NCBI RefSeq assembly: GCF_900476395.1
Contig: NZ_UIHB01000001.1
Span: 254,217 to 318,216 of the forward strand
Direction: 5' to 3'
Length of the DNA stretch: 64,000 nt
DNA from: Xanthomonas euroxanthea
Lineage (GTDB): Bacteria; Pseudomonadota; Gammaproteobacteria; Xanthomonadales; Xanthomonadaceae
How positions within the stretch are numbered: position 1 is the first letter of the stretch; each line of letters begins with the position of its first letter. Positions 25,304 to 35,192 of the stretch are shown here, piece after piece. The notes beneath the pieces were generated by a model. That model saw only the letters and a list, made by a program, of their open reading frames with translations, did no database searches and was not told the origin of the DNA. Made by a program: the position numbers and the translations under genes.

Positions 25304-26320
25304 ATGCTCTTCCAGAATGTCTCCATCGCGGGACTGGCGCATATTGATGCGCCGCACACGCTGACTTCCAAGGAAATCAACGAGCGCCTGCAACCGACCT
25401 ACGACCGCCTCGGGATTCGGACCGACGTGTTGGGCGACGTTGCGGGTATCCATGCACGGCGCTTGTGGGACCAGGATGTCCAGGCCTCGGACGCCGCCAC
25501 CCAGGCTGCACGCAAGGCACTGCTCGACGCCGGCATCGGCATCGAGAAGATCGGCCTGCTGGTCAACACCTCGGTGAGCCGCGACTACCTGGAGCCGTCC
25601 ACGGCCTCCATCGTGTCCGGCAACCTCGGGGTCGGCGATCACTGCGTCACCTTCGACGTGGCCAACGCCTGCCTAGCCTTCATCAACGGCATGGACATCG
25701 CCGCCCGCATGCTCGAGCGCGGCGAGATCGACTACGCGCTGGTCGTCGACGGTGAAACCGCCAACCTGGTGTACGAGAAGACCCTCGAGCGCATGACCTC
25801 GCCCGACGTCACCGAAGAAGAGTTCCGCAATGAACTCGCTGCGTTGACCCTGGGTTGCGGTGCCGCGGCCATGGTGATGGCGCGCACCGAGCTGGTGCCC
25901 GACGCGCCGCGCTACAAGGGTGGCGTGACCCGGTCGGCCACCGAGTGGAACAAGCTGTGCCGCGGCAACCTGGACCGCATGGTCACCGACACCCGCCTGT
26001 TGCTGATCGAAGGCATCAAGCTGGCGCAGAAGACCTTCCTGGCCGCCAAGCAGGCGATGGGCTGGGCGGTGGACGAACTGGACCAGTTCGTCATCCACCA
26101 GGTCAGCCGCCCGCATACTGCGTCGTTCGTGAAGTCGTTCGGCATCGATCCGGCCAAGGTCATGACCATCTTCGGCGAACACGGCAACATCGGCCCGGCT
26201 TCGGTACCGATCGTGCTGAGCAAGCTCAAGGAACTCGGCCGTTTGAAGAAGGGCGACCGCATCGCGTTGATGGGGATTGGTTCTGGCCTGAACTGCTCGA
26301 TGGCGGAAGTGGTCTGGTAA
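25304..26320 (+). CDS. oleA: OleA, thiolase-fold acyl-CoA condensing enzyme
   Basis: Head-to-head Claisen condensation of two fatty acyl-CoAs to a 2-alkyl-3-ketoacid, the first step of long-chain olefin synthesis. 338 residues. The catalytic set known for Xanthomonas OleA is present: Cys123 (NACLAF), Glu97 (YLEPST), His265 (VIHQVSR) and Asn295 (HGNIGP). Published numbering is 20 higher, consistent with a tagged construct. It is the first gene of oleA-(fic)-oleB-(ykgJ)-oleC-oleD. Confidence 0.96.
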   Translation: MLFQNVSIAGLAHIDAPHTLTSKEINERLQPTYDRLGIRTDVLGDVAGIHARRLWDQDVQASDAATQAARKALLDAGIGIEKIGLLVNTSVSRDYLEPSTASIVSGNLGVGDHCVTFDVANACLAFINGMDIAARMLERGEIDYALVVDGETANLVYEKTLERMTSPDVTEEEFRNELAALTLGCGAAAMVMARTELVPDAPRYKGGVTRSATEWNKLCRGNLDRMVTDTRLLLIEGIKLAQKTFLAAKQAMGWAVDELDQFVIHQVSRPHTASFVKSFGIDPAKVMTIFGEHGNIGPASVPIVLSKLKELGRLKKGDRIALMGIGSGLNCSMAEVVW

Positions 26321-26330
26321 GTTGCAACAT

Positions 26331-26369
26331 ATGACGTGTTAAAAAAAATGGATTTTTAGTACACGTCAT
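26331..26369. repeat. 9-base inverted repeat between oleA and fic, nested in a direct repeat
   Basis: ATGACGTGT (26331-26339) and ACACGTCAT (26361-26369) flank an A-run and TTTTTAG. TTGCAACAT occurs directly on both sides, at 26322-26330 and 26387-26395. It could be an operator, a weak terminator for oleA, or an insertion footprint. Confidence 0.5.
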
Positions 26370-26407
26370 TGCATCATGTTCGCTCTTGCAACATGACCGG
26401 TGTAGGC

Positions 26408-27547
26408 ATGGATGACGCGCTGGTGTTTAATCCCGAGCAGCCCTACAACGCGCTCCCGCCGCTTCCTCCGGCGGGAGATATCGAAACGCGCGCCTTGCTC
26501 AAGGCCTGCATCGTGGCGCGCACTGCGTTGGCCGAGCTGAAGCAGGCCACCGCATTGCTGCCAAATCCGGCAGTGCTGATCAATACGATCCCGATCCTGG
26601 AAGCACAGGCGAGTTCGGAGATCGAAAACATCGTCACCACCACGGATGACTTGTTCCGTTATGCAGACGATCAGGAGCGCGCCCAGAATCCGGCGACCAA
26701 GGAAGCCCTGCGTTACCGTAGCGCGCTCTACGAAGGGTTCCAGTCGCTGCAGCAGCGACCGCTATGTACAGAAACCGCCGTGGTGGTGTGCAGCCGCATT
26801 AAAGCTGTGCAAATGCAGATCCGTCGCGTGCCCGGGACTGCGCTGGCCAACGATCAGATCCAGCAGATCATCTATACCCCGCCCGTCGGCGAGACATTGC
26901 TGCGCGACAAGCTGGCCAATTGGGAGCGTTTTATTCATGAATGCACCGATATCGATCCATTGATCCGGATGGCGGTCGCGCACTATCAATTCGAAGCGAT
27001 CCACCCGTTCACCGATAGCAACGGGCGTACCGGACGTGTATTGAATCTGCTGATGCTGATCGAGCAAGGCCTGCTTGATGTCCCCGTCCTGTACTTGTCG
27101 CGCTACATCATTCGCCATCGCAGCGATTACTATCGACTGCTGCTGGATGTCACCCGGTACGGTCGCTGGGCCGAGTGGATTCAGTACATGCTTGCCGCCG
27201 TTGCAGAGACAGCTGCGTGGACGACGGCGAAGATCCAGGCGATCCGAGGATTGGAGACGCGGGCGCGTGATCATGTGCGCGAACACGCCCCCAAGGCCTA
27301 CAGCCGCGAACTTGTCGAAGTGGTCTTCAATCAGCCCTATTGCCGCATCCAGAATGTCGTGGACGTGATGGGCGTGACTCGGCAGACCGCTGCACGCCAT
27401 CTAAAGGAACTGGTGACCATCGGTGTGCTGCAAGAGCAGCGGCTGGGCAAGGAAAAACTGTTCCTGCACCCTGCATTCCTGAAACTTCTGTCCGGCGATG
27501 GTCATCAACTACCGCCTTATCCAATGCCTTCGACGGAAGCGCGATGA
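26408..27547 (+). CDS. Fic-domain protein (probable AMPylase with cis inhibitory helix)
   Basis: 379 residues from ATG 26408; an ATG at 26369 would add 13 residues of poor coding character. The Fic core motif at His199 reads HPFTDSNGRTGR, with Ser replacing the common Gly. The inhibitory helix motif [ST]xxxE[GN] is present upstream at 69-74 (SSEIEN), which places it among self-inhibited (class II-type) Fic proteins. The C-terminus has a winged-helix segment (VVDVMGVTRQTAARHLKELV). Fic proteins usually attach AMP to target proteins; the target is unknown. It separates oleA from oleB and its composition is less GC-biased than its neighbours. Confidence 0.92.
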   Translation: MDDALVFNPEQPYNALPPLPPAGDIETRALLKACIVARTALAELKQATALLPNPAVLINTIPILEAQASSEIENIVTTTDDLFRYADDQERAQNPATKEALRYRSALYEGFQSLQQRPLCTETAVVVCSRIKAVQMQIRRVPGTALANDQIQQIIYTPPVGETLLRDKLANWERFIHECTDIDPLIRMAVAHYQFEAIHPFTDSNGRTGRVLNLLMLIEQGLLDVPVLYLSRYIIRHRSDYYRLLLDVTRYGRWAEWIQYMLAAVAETAAWTTAKIQAIRGLETRARDHVREHAPKAYSRELVEVVFNQPYCRIQNVVDVMGVTRQTAARHLKELVTIGVLQEQRLGKEKLFLHPAFLKLLSGDGHQLPPYPMPSTEAR

Positions 27548-27695
27548 AGCCTGTAATTGATCCAGGTAGCCGTCTTGCGCGCAGTGGGTTGAGCATGTCG
27601 CGGCGTGGCGACCACTATGATGTCCAATCTCTACGCACGGCAGGCCAACGCTTGCGCCATGTGCGCTCTCTCGAATCGAATCGGATGCGTTTGGC

Positions 27696-28598
27696 ATGAA
27701 CTACCCCGGCTATCCCTTCACTCCCCAGCGCCTTGAGGTGCGTCCCGGCATTGCGATGTCGTATCTGGACGAAGGCCCGCGCGATGGCGAGGTGGTCGTG
27801 ATGCTGCACGGCAATCCGTCGTGGAGCTACCTGTGGCGGAATCTGGTGAGCGGCCTGTCGGACCGTTACCGCTGCATCGTGCCGGACCATATCGGCATGG
27901 GGCTGTCCGACAAGCCGGACGATGCGCCCGACGCGCAGCCACGTTACGACTACACGCTGCAGTCGCGCGTGGACGACCTGGACACGCTGTTGCGGCATCT
28001 GGGCATCACCGGCCCGGTCACGCTGGCGGTACACGACTGGGGCGGCATGATCGGGTTCGGCTGGGCGTTGTCGCATCATGCGCAGGTCAAGCGGCTGGTG
28101 ATCACCAATACCGCTGCGTTCCCGTTGCCGCCGGAAAAGCCGATGCCGTGGCAGATCGCGATGGGCCGGCATTGGGGCCCGGGCGAGTGGTTCATCCGCA
28201 CGTTCAATGCGTTTTCCTCCGGTGCGTCCTGGTTCGGCGTGTCGCGGCGGATGCCGGCCGATGTACGCCGTGCGTATGTGGCGCCCTACAACAATTGGCG
28301 CAACCGCATCTCCACCATTCGCTTCATGCAGGATATTCCGCTGTCGCCGGCCGACCAGGCCTGGTCGCTGCTGGAGCGCTCGGCGCAGGCATTGCCCGCG
28401 TTCGCCGACCGGCCGGCGTTTATCGCCTGGGGATTGCGCGACATCTGCTTCGACAAGCACTTCCTGGCCGGCTTTCGCAAGGCATTGCCGAACGCCGAAG
28501 TCACCGCGTTCGACGATGCCAATCACTACGTGCTGGAAGACAAGCACGAAGTGCTGGTGCCGGCGATCCGTGCGTTCCTGGAGCGCAATCCGCTCTGA
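27696..28598 (+). CDS. oleB: OleB, beta-lactone decarboxylase (alpha/beta-hydrolase fold)
   Basis: Final step of olefin synthesis: decarboxylates a cis-beta-lactone to the alkene. 300 residues, homologous to haloalkane dehalogenases. Features: oxyanion motif HGNPSWSYLWR, nucleophile Asp in VHDWGG at about residue 114, and catalytic His in ANHYVLED near 273. The start MNYPGYPFTPQRLEV is the family N-terminus. It is 148 bases downstream of fic, so it may need its own promoter or readthrough. Confidence 0.93.
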   Translation: MNYPGYPFTPQRLEVRPGIAMSYLDEGPRDGEVVVMLHGNPSWSYLWRNLVSGLSDRYRCIVPDHIGMGLSDKPDDAPDAQPRYDYTLQSRVDDLDTLLRHLGITGPVTLAVHDWGGMIGFGWALSHHAQVKRLVITNTAAFPLPPEKPMPWQIAMGRHWGPGEWFIRTFNAFSSGASWFGVSRRMPADVRRAYVAPYNNWRNRISTIRFMQDIPLSPADQAWSLLERSAQALPAFADRPAFIAWGLRDICFDKHFLAGFRKALPNAEVTAFDDANHYVLEDKHEVLVPAIRAFLERNPL

Positions 28599-28754
28599 CC
28601 CGGTCATCAGGATGCCGCGGGCGCCCGGCAGGTAGGTGCGGGCACGCGCCGGGGCTGGAGTAGGTCAGTGGCCAGGCCGATGCCGGGCATCGGCCGCGTC
28701 GCGTGCGGTGCCGCGCGCCGTAAACAGGCGTGCATGCACCCGCAGCGATAGTCG

Positions 28755-29138
28755 CTACAGCGGCGGCAGCGGATTGCGCTGGGCATCGTCCACGCCCAGC
28801 CAGTCGGCTTCGGTCAGTGCATGCAGGCCGTGCGCCAACCGGGATTTGTCGCATTGCGCGCTGCGCTGGCCAAACTCCAGCGAGGCCGGTACGGCGGCAC
28901 AGGAGGAGGGTCGGCGATCATGGATGCTGCAGCGGCTGTAGCGGCCGATGTCTGCGTCCAGCGCGATGCAGCGCGGCTGCGATTGCGACGTGCCGCGCAT
29001 GACCCGCTCGTGCGTGCGCAGCGCATCGGTCAGCTCGATCGGCACCCTGCCGCCCAATGCGGGGTCGGCTTCGCTCCAGTGGAAACTGACGCGGAAGTAG
29101 GCGCAGCAGGCGCCGCAGGTAAGGCAGGGATGTGCCAT
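28755..29138 (-). CDS. YkgJ-family zinc/iron-chelating cysteine-cluster protein
   Basis: 127 residues from ATG 29138. The Cys cluster CLTCGACC at the N-terminus and the downstream CSIHDRRPSSC fit the YkgJ/UPF0153 family, thought to bind zinc or an iron-sulfur cluster; the function is unknown. It lies on the opposite strand between oleB and oleC. The open frame extends 27 codons upstream, but the family similarity begins at MAHPCLTC. Confidence 0.85.
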   Translation of the reverse strand: MAHPCLTCGACCAYFRVSFHWSEADPALGGRVPIELTDALRTHERVMRGTSQSQPRCIALDADIGRYSRCSIHDRRPSSCAAVPASLEFGQRSAQCDKSRLAHGLHALTEADWLGVDDAQRNPLPPL

Positions 29139-29598
29139 GGAATGCCGGGCCTTGCGCGGCAAAACAACGTGGAGAGCGCGGCATTCTGACCGAACCACGG
29201 CGCGATACAAGTGGCGCATCGCGGCGGCAGGTTAGTGATTCATGCGCGTGCGCGCCGGAGGAGCGGCGCGCGCTGGGGGCGAGCAGGTTGCCTGTCGGGT
29301 GCTGACGACCGCCTGCCGCGTCGGCATTGCCAGAGTGTTCGCGTGTAGAACGATCACCAGCGACCGGGGGAATCGCTGACGCGCGCTTTTCGCAGGCACT
29401 CGACCACGTTGCAATGCGCCTAAAAATAAAAGACGCAGGCGCGGAGGTGGCAGTGATTACTGCACACTTGCGCTGCCAAGGCCTGGTTACCTTGCAGGGA
29501 AAACCATCGTTGTGCCGTCGCCGAGCGTCGCGTGCATCTGCGACGTTGAGCCGGATGCAAGCGGCCGGTACCGTCGGCGGATGGGTGATAATGCGGCA
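29139..29598. other. Intergenic region before oleC
   Basis: 460 bases between the divergent ykgJ and oleC genes. It includes an A/T-rich tract TAAAAATAAAAG near 29419-29430, unusual in this DNA and a plausible promoter area for oleC. No gene or hairpin with a T-run was seen. Confidence 0.45.
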
Positions 29599-31251
29599 AT
29601 GACCACTCTTTGCAATATCGCCGCCACCCTGCCGGAGCTCGCGCGCGAGCGCCCCGACCAGATCGCCATCCGTTGCCCGGGCCGCCGCGGCGCCAATGGG
29701 TTTGCCGCCTACGATGTGACCTTGAGCTATGCCGAGCTGGATGCGCGCAGCGATGCGATCGCCGCCGGGCTGGCGCTGCACGGTATCGGACGCGGTGCGC
29801 GCGCGGTGGTGATGGTGCGGCCGTCGCCGGAGTTCTTCCTGCTGATGTTTGCCTTGTTCAAGGCCGGCGCGGTGCCGGTGCTGGTGGATCCGGGCATCGA
29901 CAAGCGCGCGCTCAAGCAGTGCCTGGACGAAGCGCAGCCGCAGGCGTTTATCGGCATTCCGCTTGCGCAGCTGGCGCGTTGCCTGTTGCGTTGGGCGCGT
30001 TCTGCAAAGCAGATCGTCAGCGTCGGCGGCCGTTACGGCTGGGGCGGGGTGACATTGGCGCGCGTGGAACGCGATGGCGCCGGCGCCGGCAGCCAGCTGG
30101 CCAACACCGGGCCGGGCGATGTGGCCGCCATCCTGTTCACCAGCGGCTCGACCGGCGTACCCAAGGGGGTGGTGTACCGACACCGGCATTTCGTCGGCCA
30201 GATCGAGTTGCTGCGCAATGCCTTCGGCATGCAGCCCGGCGGCGTGGATCTGCCGACGTTCCCGCCATTTGCGTTGTTCGATCCGGCACTGGGGCTGACC
30301 TCGGTGATTCCGGACATGGATCCGACCCGCCCGGCCACCGCCGATCCGCGCAAATTGCACGATGCGATCGACCGCTTCGGCGTGACGCAGTTGTTCGGCT
30401 CGCCGGCGTTGATGCGCGTGCTGGCCGATTACGGGCAGCCGCTTCCCAACGTGCGCCTGGCCACCTCGGCCGGTGCGCCGGTGCCGCCGGATGTGGTGGC
30501 CAAGATCCGCACGCTGTTGCCGGCAGATGCGCAATTCTGGACGCCGTATGGCGCCACCGAATGCCTGCCGGTGGCGGCGATAGAAGGGCGCACGCTGGAT
30601 GCCACCCGCGCGGCCACCGAGGCCGGCGCCGGCACCTGTGTCGGCCAGGTCGTCGCGCCCAACGAGGTACGCATCATCGCCATCGACGATGCAGCCATTC
30701 CCGAATGGAGCGGCGCGCGCGTGCTGGCGGTGGGCGAGGTCGGCGAGATCACCGTCGCCGGTCCCACCACCACCGACACCTACTTCAACCGCGACGCGGC
30801 CACGCGGATTGCCAAGATCCGCGAGCGCAACGCGGATGGCAGCGAACGCATCGTGCATCGCATGGGCGATGTGGGGTATTTCGATGCCGAAGGACGCTTG
30901 TGGTTCTGCGGGCGCAAGACCCACCGCGTGGAAACCTCCACCGGCCCGCTCTACACCGAGCAGGTGGAACCGGTCTTCAACGTGCACCCGCAGGTGCGGC
31001 GCACTGCCCTGGTCGGTGTCGGCGCGCCCGGACAGCAGCAGCCGGTGCTGTGCGTGGAACTACAGCCAGGCGTTGCGGCATCGGCGTTTGCGCAAGTGGA
31101 AACCGCCTTGCGCGCGCTGGGCGCGGCGCATCCGCACACCGCAGGCATCACGCGTTTCCTGCGCCATTCCGGGTTCCCGGTGGACATCCGCCACAATGCC
31201 AAGATCGGCCGCGAAACGCTGGCGATCTGGGCGGCGCAGCAACGTGGCTGA
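29599..31251 (+). CDS. oleC: OleC, beta-lactone synthetase (AMP-ligase family)
   Basis: ATP-dependent conversion of a 2-alkyl-3-hydroxy acid to a beta-lactone. 550 residues from ATG 29599 (MTTLCNIAATLP); ATG 29581 is an alternative. ANL-superfamily motifs are visible: P-loop ILFTSGSTGVPKGV, adenine-binding WTPYGATE, hinge-region GDVGYFDAEGRLWFCGRKTH, and the A10-like NAKIGRETL near the C-terminus. It precedes oleD by 90 bases. Confidence 0.94.
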   Translation: MTTLCNIAATLPELARERPDQIAIRCPGRRGANGFAAYDVTLSYAELDARSDAIAAGLALHGIGRGARAVVMVRPSPEFFLLMFALFKAGAVPVLVDPGIDKRALKQCLDEAQPQAFIGIPLAQLARCLLRWARSAKQIVSVGGRYGWGGVTLARVERDGAGAGSQLANTGPGDVAAILFTSGSTGVPKGVVYRHRHFVGQIELLRNAFGMQPGGVDLPTFPPFALFDPALGLTSVIPDMDPTRPATADPRKLHDAIDRFGVTQLFGSPALMRVLADYGQPLPNVRLATSAGAPVPPDVVAKIRTLLPADAQFWTPYGATECLPVAAIEGRTLDATRAATEAGAGTCVGQVVAPNEVRIIAIDDAAIPEWSGARVLAVGEVGEITVAGPTTTDTYFNRDAATRIAKIRERNADGSERIVHRMGDVGYFDAEGRLWFCGRKTHRVETSTGPLYTEQVEPVFNVHPQVRRTALVGVGAPGQQQPVLCVELQPGVAASAFAQVETALRALGAAHPHTAGITRFLRHSGFPVDIRHNAKIGRETLAIWAAQQRG

Positions 31252-31341
31252 GCTGTCGATGCACATCGCGCAGGGACTTGGCCGCATCGCCAATCCCGGC
31301 TGCGCCCGCTATGGTGTGCACCCTTGCGATGGAGGTGATGC

Positions 31342-32352
31342 GTGCGCATCCTGGTGACCGGTGGTGGTGGCTTTCTTGGCCAGGCGTTGTGCCGCGGCCT
31401 GCGCGCGCGCGGGCACGAGGTGGTGAGTTTCCAGCGCGGCGATTACCCGGTGTTGCAGACCCTGGGCGTGGGCCAGATCCGTGGCGACCTGGCCGATCCG
31501 CAGGCGGTGCGGCATGCCTTCGCCGGCATCGATGCGGTCTTCCACAACGCCGCCAAGGCCGGTGCATGGGGCAGCTATGACAGCTATCACCAGGCCAATG
31601 TGGTGGGCACGCAGAACGTGCTCGACGCGTGTCGGGCCAACGGTGTGCCGCGCCTGATCTATACCTCCACACCGAGCGTGACCCATCGCGCCACCAACCC
31701 GGTGGAAGGCCTGGGCGCCGACGAAGTGCCGTATGGCGAGGATCTGCGCGCTGCATATGCCGCAACCAAGGCGATCGCCGAGCGCGCGGTGCTGGCGGCC
31801 AACGATGCGCAACTGGCGACGGTGGCCTTGCGCCCGCGCCTGATCTGGGGGCCGGGCGACAATCATCTGTTGCCGCGCCTGGCCGCGCGTGCGCGTGCCG
31901 GCCGCCTGCGCATGGTCGGCGACGGCAGCAACCTGGTGGACAGCACCTACATCGACAATGCCGCGCAGGCGCATTTCGATGCGTTCGCGCATCTCGCTCC
32001 CGGTGCCGCGTGTGCGGGCAAGGCGTACTTCATCTCCAACGGCGAGCCCTTGCCGATGCGCGAGTTGCTCAATCGCCTGCTGGCCGCGGTGGATGCACCG
32101 GCAGTGACGCGTTCGCTGTCGTTCAAGACCGCGTACAGAATCGGTGCAATCTGCGAGACCATGTGGCCACTGTTGCGTCTGCCTGGCGAAGTGCCGTTGA
32201 CGCGTTTTCTGGTGGAACAGCTGTGTACGCCGCACTGGTACAGCATGGAACCGGCACGCCGTGATTTCGGCTATGTTCCGCAGGTCAGTATCGAGGAAGG
32301 ACTGCAACGGCTGCGATCCTCATCTTCCAACGACATCGCCATCACTCGATAA
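31342..32352 (+). CDS. oleD: OleD, 2-alkyl-3-ketoacid reductase (SDR family)
   Basis: NADPH-dependent reduction of the OleA product to the 3-hydroxy acid. 336 residues, an extended short-chain dehydrogenase. The start is GTG 31342 with GGAGG 6 bases upstream. N-terminal nucleotide motif is [12 protein letters not shown]; the catalytic Ser is in STPSV and the Tyr-Lys pair is in YAATK. It closes the ole cluster. Confidence 0.93.
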   Translation: MRILVTGGGGFLGQALCRGLRARGHEVVSFQRGDYPVLQTLGVGQIRGDLADPQAVRHAFAGIDAVFHNAAKAGAWGSYDSYHQANVVGTQNVLDACRANGVPRLIYTSTPSVTHRATNPVEGLGADEVPYGEDLRAAYAATKAIAERAVLAANDAQLATVALRPRLIWGPGDNHLLPRLAARARAGRLRMVGDGSNLVDSTYIDNAAQAHFDAFAHLAPGAACAGKAYFISNGEPLPMRELLNRLLAAVDAPAVTRSLSFKTAYRIGAICETMWPLLRLPGEVPLTRFLVEQLCTPHWYSMEPARRDFGYVPQVSIEEGLQRLRSSSSNDIAITR

Positions 32353-32416
32353 AGACCGTCATGCGTTCAGGATACGTCTGCGCCGATTCGGCACGACAAC
32401 TTCTGGAATCCTTGCC

Positions 32417-32575
32417 ATGCTGCATTACGCCATCATCTTTTTCGTCATCGCCATCATCGCCGCCGTGCTGGGCTTCAGTGGTATCGCCGGTGCGGCGACC
32501 AATATCGCCTGGATCCTGTTCGTGGTGTTCCTGATCCTGGCAGTGATCTCGATGTTCCGTCGCGGCAAGGTATAA
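32417..32575 (+). CDS. DUF1328 (UPF0391) small membrane protein
   Basis: 52-residue protein, nearly all membrane: two helices, [21 protein letters not shown] and [19 protein letters not shown], ending RRGKV. This is the YtjA/DUF1328 pattern, common in proteobacteria and of unknown function, sometimes linked to stress. It sits 64 bases after oleD; whether they are co-transcribed is unclear. Confidence 0.88.
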   Translation: MLHYAIIFFVIAIIAAVLGFSGIAGAATNIAWILFVVFLILAVISMFRRGKV

Positions 32576-32626
32576 CGCCTAGCTGCGATACGTTACGGCA
32601 GCGGCGCTGCCGGCGGACGCTCACAG

Positions 32627-32652
32627 GGCCCGCTTCCGCAAGGAGGCGGGCC
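32627..32652. repeat. GC-rich hairpin
   Basis: Eleven-base stem GGCCCGCTTCC / GGAGGCGGGCC with one G-T pair and a GCAA tetraloop. There is no T-run. It lies between the convergent DUF1328 and GNAT genes and could stabilise 3' ends. Confidence 0.5.
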
Positions 32653-32692
32653 ATGTGCGTTGTGGATACTCAAAAATTCAATTACGGCTGGT

Positions 32693-33175
32693 TCAAAGCA
32701 GTTTCTCGAGATACTGCACGTGCTTGCCGTTGCCCAGCAGCGCATTGCCGATGGGCCGAAAACCCAGCTGCAGATGCAGCGCCAGCGATGCCGGATTGGG
32801 TGGGACCAGGTTGACCTCGCAAACCAGGCGCGGCTGCGCCGCTGCACGTGCGACGTGGATGAGTTCGTCATACAGCTGCCTGGCAAGCCCGCGCCTGTGT
32901 GCATGCGCAGCGATCACGATGCGGTCGATGTAGACAAAGCGCGCGAAGCGTCGCGCCATCCAGGCGAAGTTCGGGTTGGCGTACACGGCGCGCTGATCCA
33001 GCGCGATCAGCAGACCATCCGCAGGCGCGACGATGCGTGCGTGCCAGGCCAGTTGCAGCAAGTCGGCCAGTCCATCGGCATCCAGCAGCGACAATTCGGT
33101 GGCATGCGCATTGTTGAGCGCGAGCAGTGCGCGGTGGTCGTCGCGTTGCACCGCACGCACATGGGCCTGGCTCAT
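32693..33175 (-). CDS. GNAT-family N-acetyltransferase
   Basis: 160 residues from ATG 33175. The GNAT acetyl-CoA motif is visible as [19 protein letters not shown], followed by [22 protein letters not shown]. Substrate unknown. The ATG overlaps the stop of ddlA by 4 bases, so the two are coupled. The reading frame extends upstream inside ddlA but that part is a shadow. Confidence 0.85.
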   Translation of the reverse strand: MSQAHVRAVQRDDHRALLALNNAHATELSLLDADGLADLLQLAWHARIVAPADGLLIALDQRAVYANPNFAWMARRFARFVYIDRIVIAAHAHRRGLARQLYDELIHVARAAAQPRLVCEVNLVPPNPASLALHLQLGFRPIGNALLGNGKHVQYLEKLL

Positions 33176-34278
33176 GCGCCTGGGCCGACCGCACTGCGCA
33201 GCACCTGATCGTCTGCATGCCGCTGCAGCGCCAGCTCGATCAACTGCGTGATCAAGCTGCGATAGTCCAGCCCGCTTGCCTGCCAGAGCTTGGGATACAT
33301 GCTGATTCGCGTGAAGCCCGGCAATGTGTTGACCTCGTTGAGCACGATGCGGCCATCGGCGCACAGGAACACGTCCACACGCGCCATGCCGGCGCAGTCC
33401 AGCGCCTGGTAGGCCCGCAGCGCAATCTGTTGGATGCGTTGCTGCGTCGGCGCGTCGATGTCGGCCGGGATCACGATGTCGGCACCGTGTTCGCTGATGT
33501 ACTTGGTCTCGTAGGGATAAAACGCGTCGTGCACCACCACTTCGCCGCAGACGCTGGCTTGCGGGCTGGCGTTGCCCAGTACGGCGCATTCGATCTCGCG
33601 CCCTGCGATCGCCGCTTCCACCAATACCTTGTGATCGTATGCCAGCGCCAATGCGAGCGCGTCGGCAAACGCATCGGCACTGCGCACCTGGCTGACGCCA
33701 ACCGACGAACCCTGGTTGGCCGGCTTGACGAACAGCGGCAAACCCAACTGCGCGATCAACGCATCCACGTCGGCACCTGCGGCGGTATGGCGGTTGAAGC
33801 AGGCGAACGGCGCCACCTCAAGCCCGGCATCGCGGAGCACGCGCTTGGCCAGGTCCTTGTCCATCGCCAGCGCCGAGCCGAGCACGCCGGAGCCGACGAA
33901 GGGCAGGTTGGCCATGCGCAGCAGCCCTTGCAACGAGCCGTCTTCGCCGAGCGTGCCATGCACGATCGGGAAGACCACATCGATTTGCGCCAGCGCCTGC
34001 TCCGGCTGGGTCGGACGCAATTGCTGTTGCTGCGCGCCCGGCAGCAAAGCCACGCCGCGACCGCTGCGATGCAGGGCGATGCGCGCCGGGTCGTCGGGAT
34101 TGAGCAGGAAACTGTCGGGGTCGTTGACGTGCCACTGGCCCTGCTTGTCGATGCCGATCAGCACCGGCTCGAAGCGCTGCGGGTCCAGCGCATCGAGGAT
34201 GTTGCGCGCTGACTGCAGCGAGACTTCGTGCTCGGCCGACTTGCCGCCGAAGATGAGACCGACCCGGATCTTGCGCAT
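33172..34278 (-). CDS. ddlA: D-alanine--D-alanine ligase A
   Basis: ATP-dependent formation of the D-Ala-D-Ala dipeptide for peptidoglycan. 368 residues, close to E. coli DdlA (364) and longer than DdlB. Motifs: [47 protein letters not shown], the ATP-grasp segment [20 protein letters not shown] and [10 protein letters not shown]. Start ATG 34278 has AGGAG upstream. It lies away from the ftsQAZ-type division cluster where ddlB usually sits. Confidence 0.95.
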   Translation of the reverse strand: MRKIRVGLIFGGKSAEHEVSLQSARNILDALDPQRFEPVLIGIDKQGQWHVNDPDSFLLNPDDPARIALHRSGRGVALLPGAQQQQLRPTQPEQALAQIDVVFPIVHGTLGEDGSLQGLLRMANLPFVGSGVLGSALAMDKDLAKRVLRDAGLEVAPFACFNRHTAAGADVDALIAQLGLPLFVKPANQGSSVGVSQVRSADAFADALALALAYDHKVLVEAAIAGREIECAVLGNASPQASVCGEVVVHDAFYPYETKYISEHGADIVIPADIDAPTQQRIQQIALRAYQALDCAGMARVDVFLCADGRIVLNEVNTLPGFTRISMYPKLWQASGLDYRSLITQLIELALQRHADDQVLRSAVGPGA

Positions 34279-34547
34279 TGCCTGCTCCTGCCACCTGGCG
34301 TGATGAGGTCGCCAGCATGCCCGCGGTAGGCGCGCCGACGGAAGTCCTGCATCGCCGCCGTATGCGGTGTGGCGATCCAGGGCAGGTGCACGGTCAACGG
34401 CCGGGTCTGTCTGTGGTGGGGATGCGGCTGCGATTGCTGCGGCCTGGCTGCCGAGGCGCCCTGCGATGCGCGTCATCCTGGTCTCCGGCCTGCACCTGCC
34501 ACACACCATCAAGCAGTAGCGACATGCAGGGACGGTAGAATGCGCCC

Positions 34548-35192
34548 ATGCCCGGATCCCTGTTCAACTCACTCAAGCCGCTCGCCGGCCAGGCCCTGCA
34601 AGCCGCGCTCAACCGCGCGCTGGCACTGGACCCCGATACCCGCGACGCCTTGCTGCCGCTGGAAGGCCAACGCATCGCACTGACGCTGGAGGCGCCTGCG
34701 CTGGCCCTGCAGATCCGCGTGCACGAGCGCCGCTTGCTGGTCGGCCCGGTGGACCAGGCGCAGGAGCCGGATCTGGCCGTGCGCAGCAGCCTGGCCGGCT
34801 TGCTCGGCCAATTGCCGTTCCTGGCCAATGCGCGCCGCAGCGGCGCACCGGCCGGGCGGCTCAAGGTCTCCGGCGATGCCGAACTGGCGCGCCAGCTGCA
34901 GCAACTGGCCGGCCGTTTCGATCCGGATTGGCAGTTGCCGTTCGTGGCGGTGTTCGGGCAGATCCTCGGCGTGCAGATCGCCAATGCGGTGCGCGCAGCG
35001 CTGCAGCAGGCCCGCCGCAGCGCGGTGGATCTGGCGCAGAGCGCGGCTGAATTCGTGACCGAGGAATCGCGCGATGTGGTGCCGCGCGCCGAACTGGAGG
35101 CCTTCCACGACGATGTCGACGAACTGCGCGACGACGTCGAACGGCTGGCCGCACGCGTGGCGCGCCTGCGCGCGGCCGGAGGTGCGGCATGA
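34548..35192 (+). CDS. ubiJ: UbiJ, ubiquinone biosynthesis accessory factor (SCP2 domain)
   Basis: 214 residues. An SCP2 lipid-binding domain covers the N-terminal part ([21 protein letters not shown]), followed by the C-terminal coiled-coil-like tail ([20 protein letters not shown]). It is an accessory protein of the ubiquinone biosynthetic complex. Its stop overlaps the ubiB start by 4 bases; the ubiJ-ubiB pairing is the conserved order, although ubiE is missing here. Confidence 0.9.
   Translation: MPGSLFNSLKPLAGQALQAALNRALALDPDTRDALLPLEGQRIALTLEAPALALQIRVHERRLLVGPVDQAQEPDLAVRSSLAGLLGQLPFLANARRSGAPAGRLKVSGDAELARQLQQLAGRFDPDWQLPFVAVFGQILGVQIANAVRAALQQARRSAVDLAQSAAEFVTEESRDVVPRAELEAFHDDVDELRDDVERLAARVARLRAAGGAA

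Noticed and set aside
32627..32652. Terminator for DUF1328 or GNAT genes
   Set aside because: A stable hairpin is present but neither strand has a T-run, so it is listed only as a hairpin.
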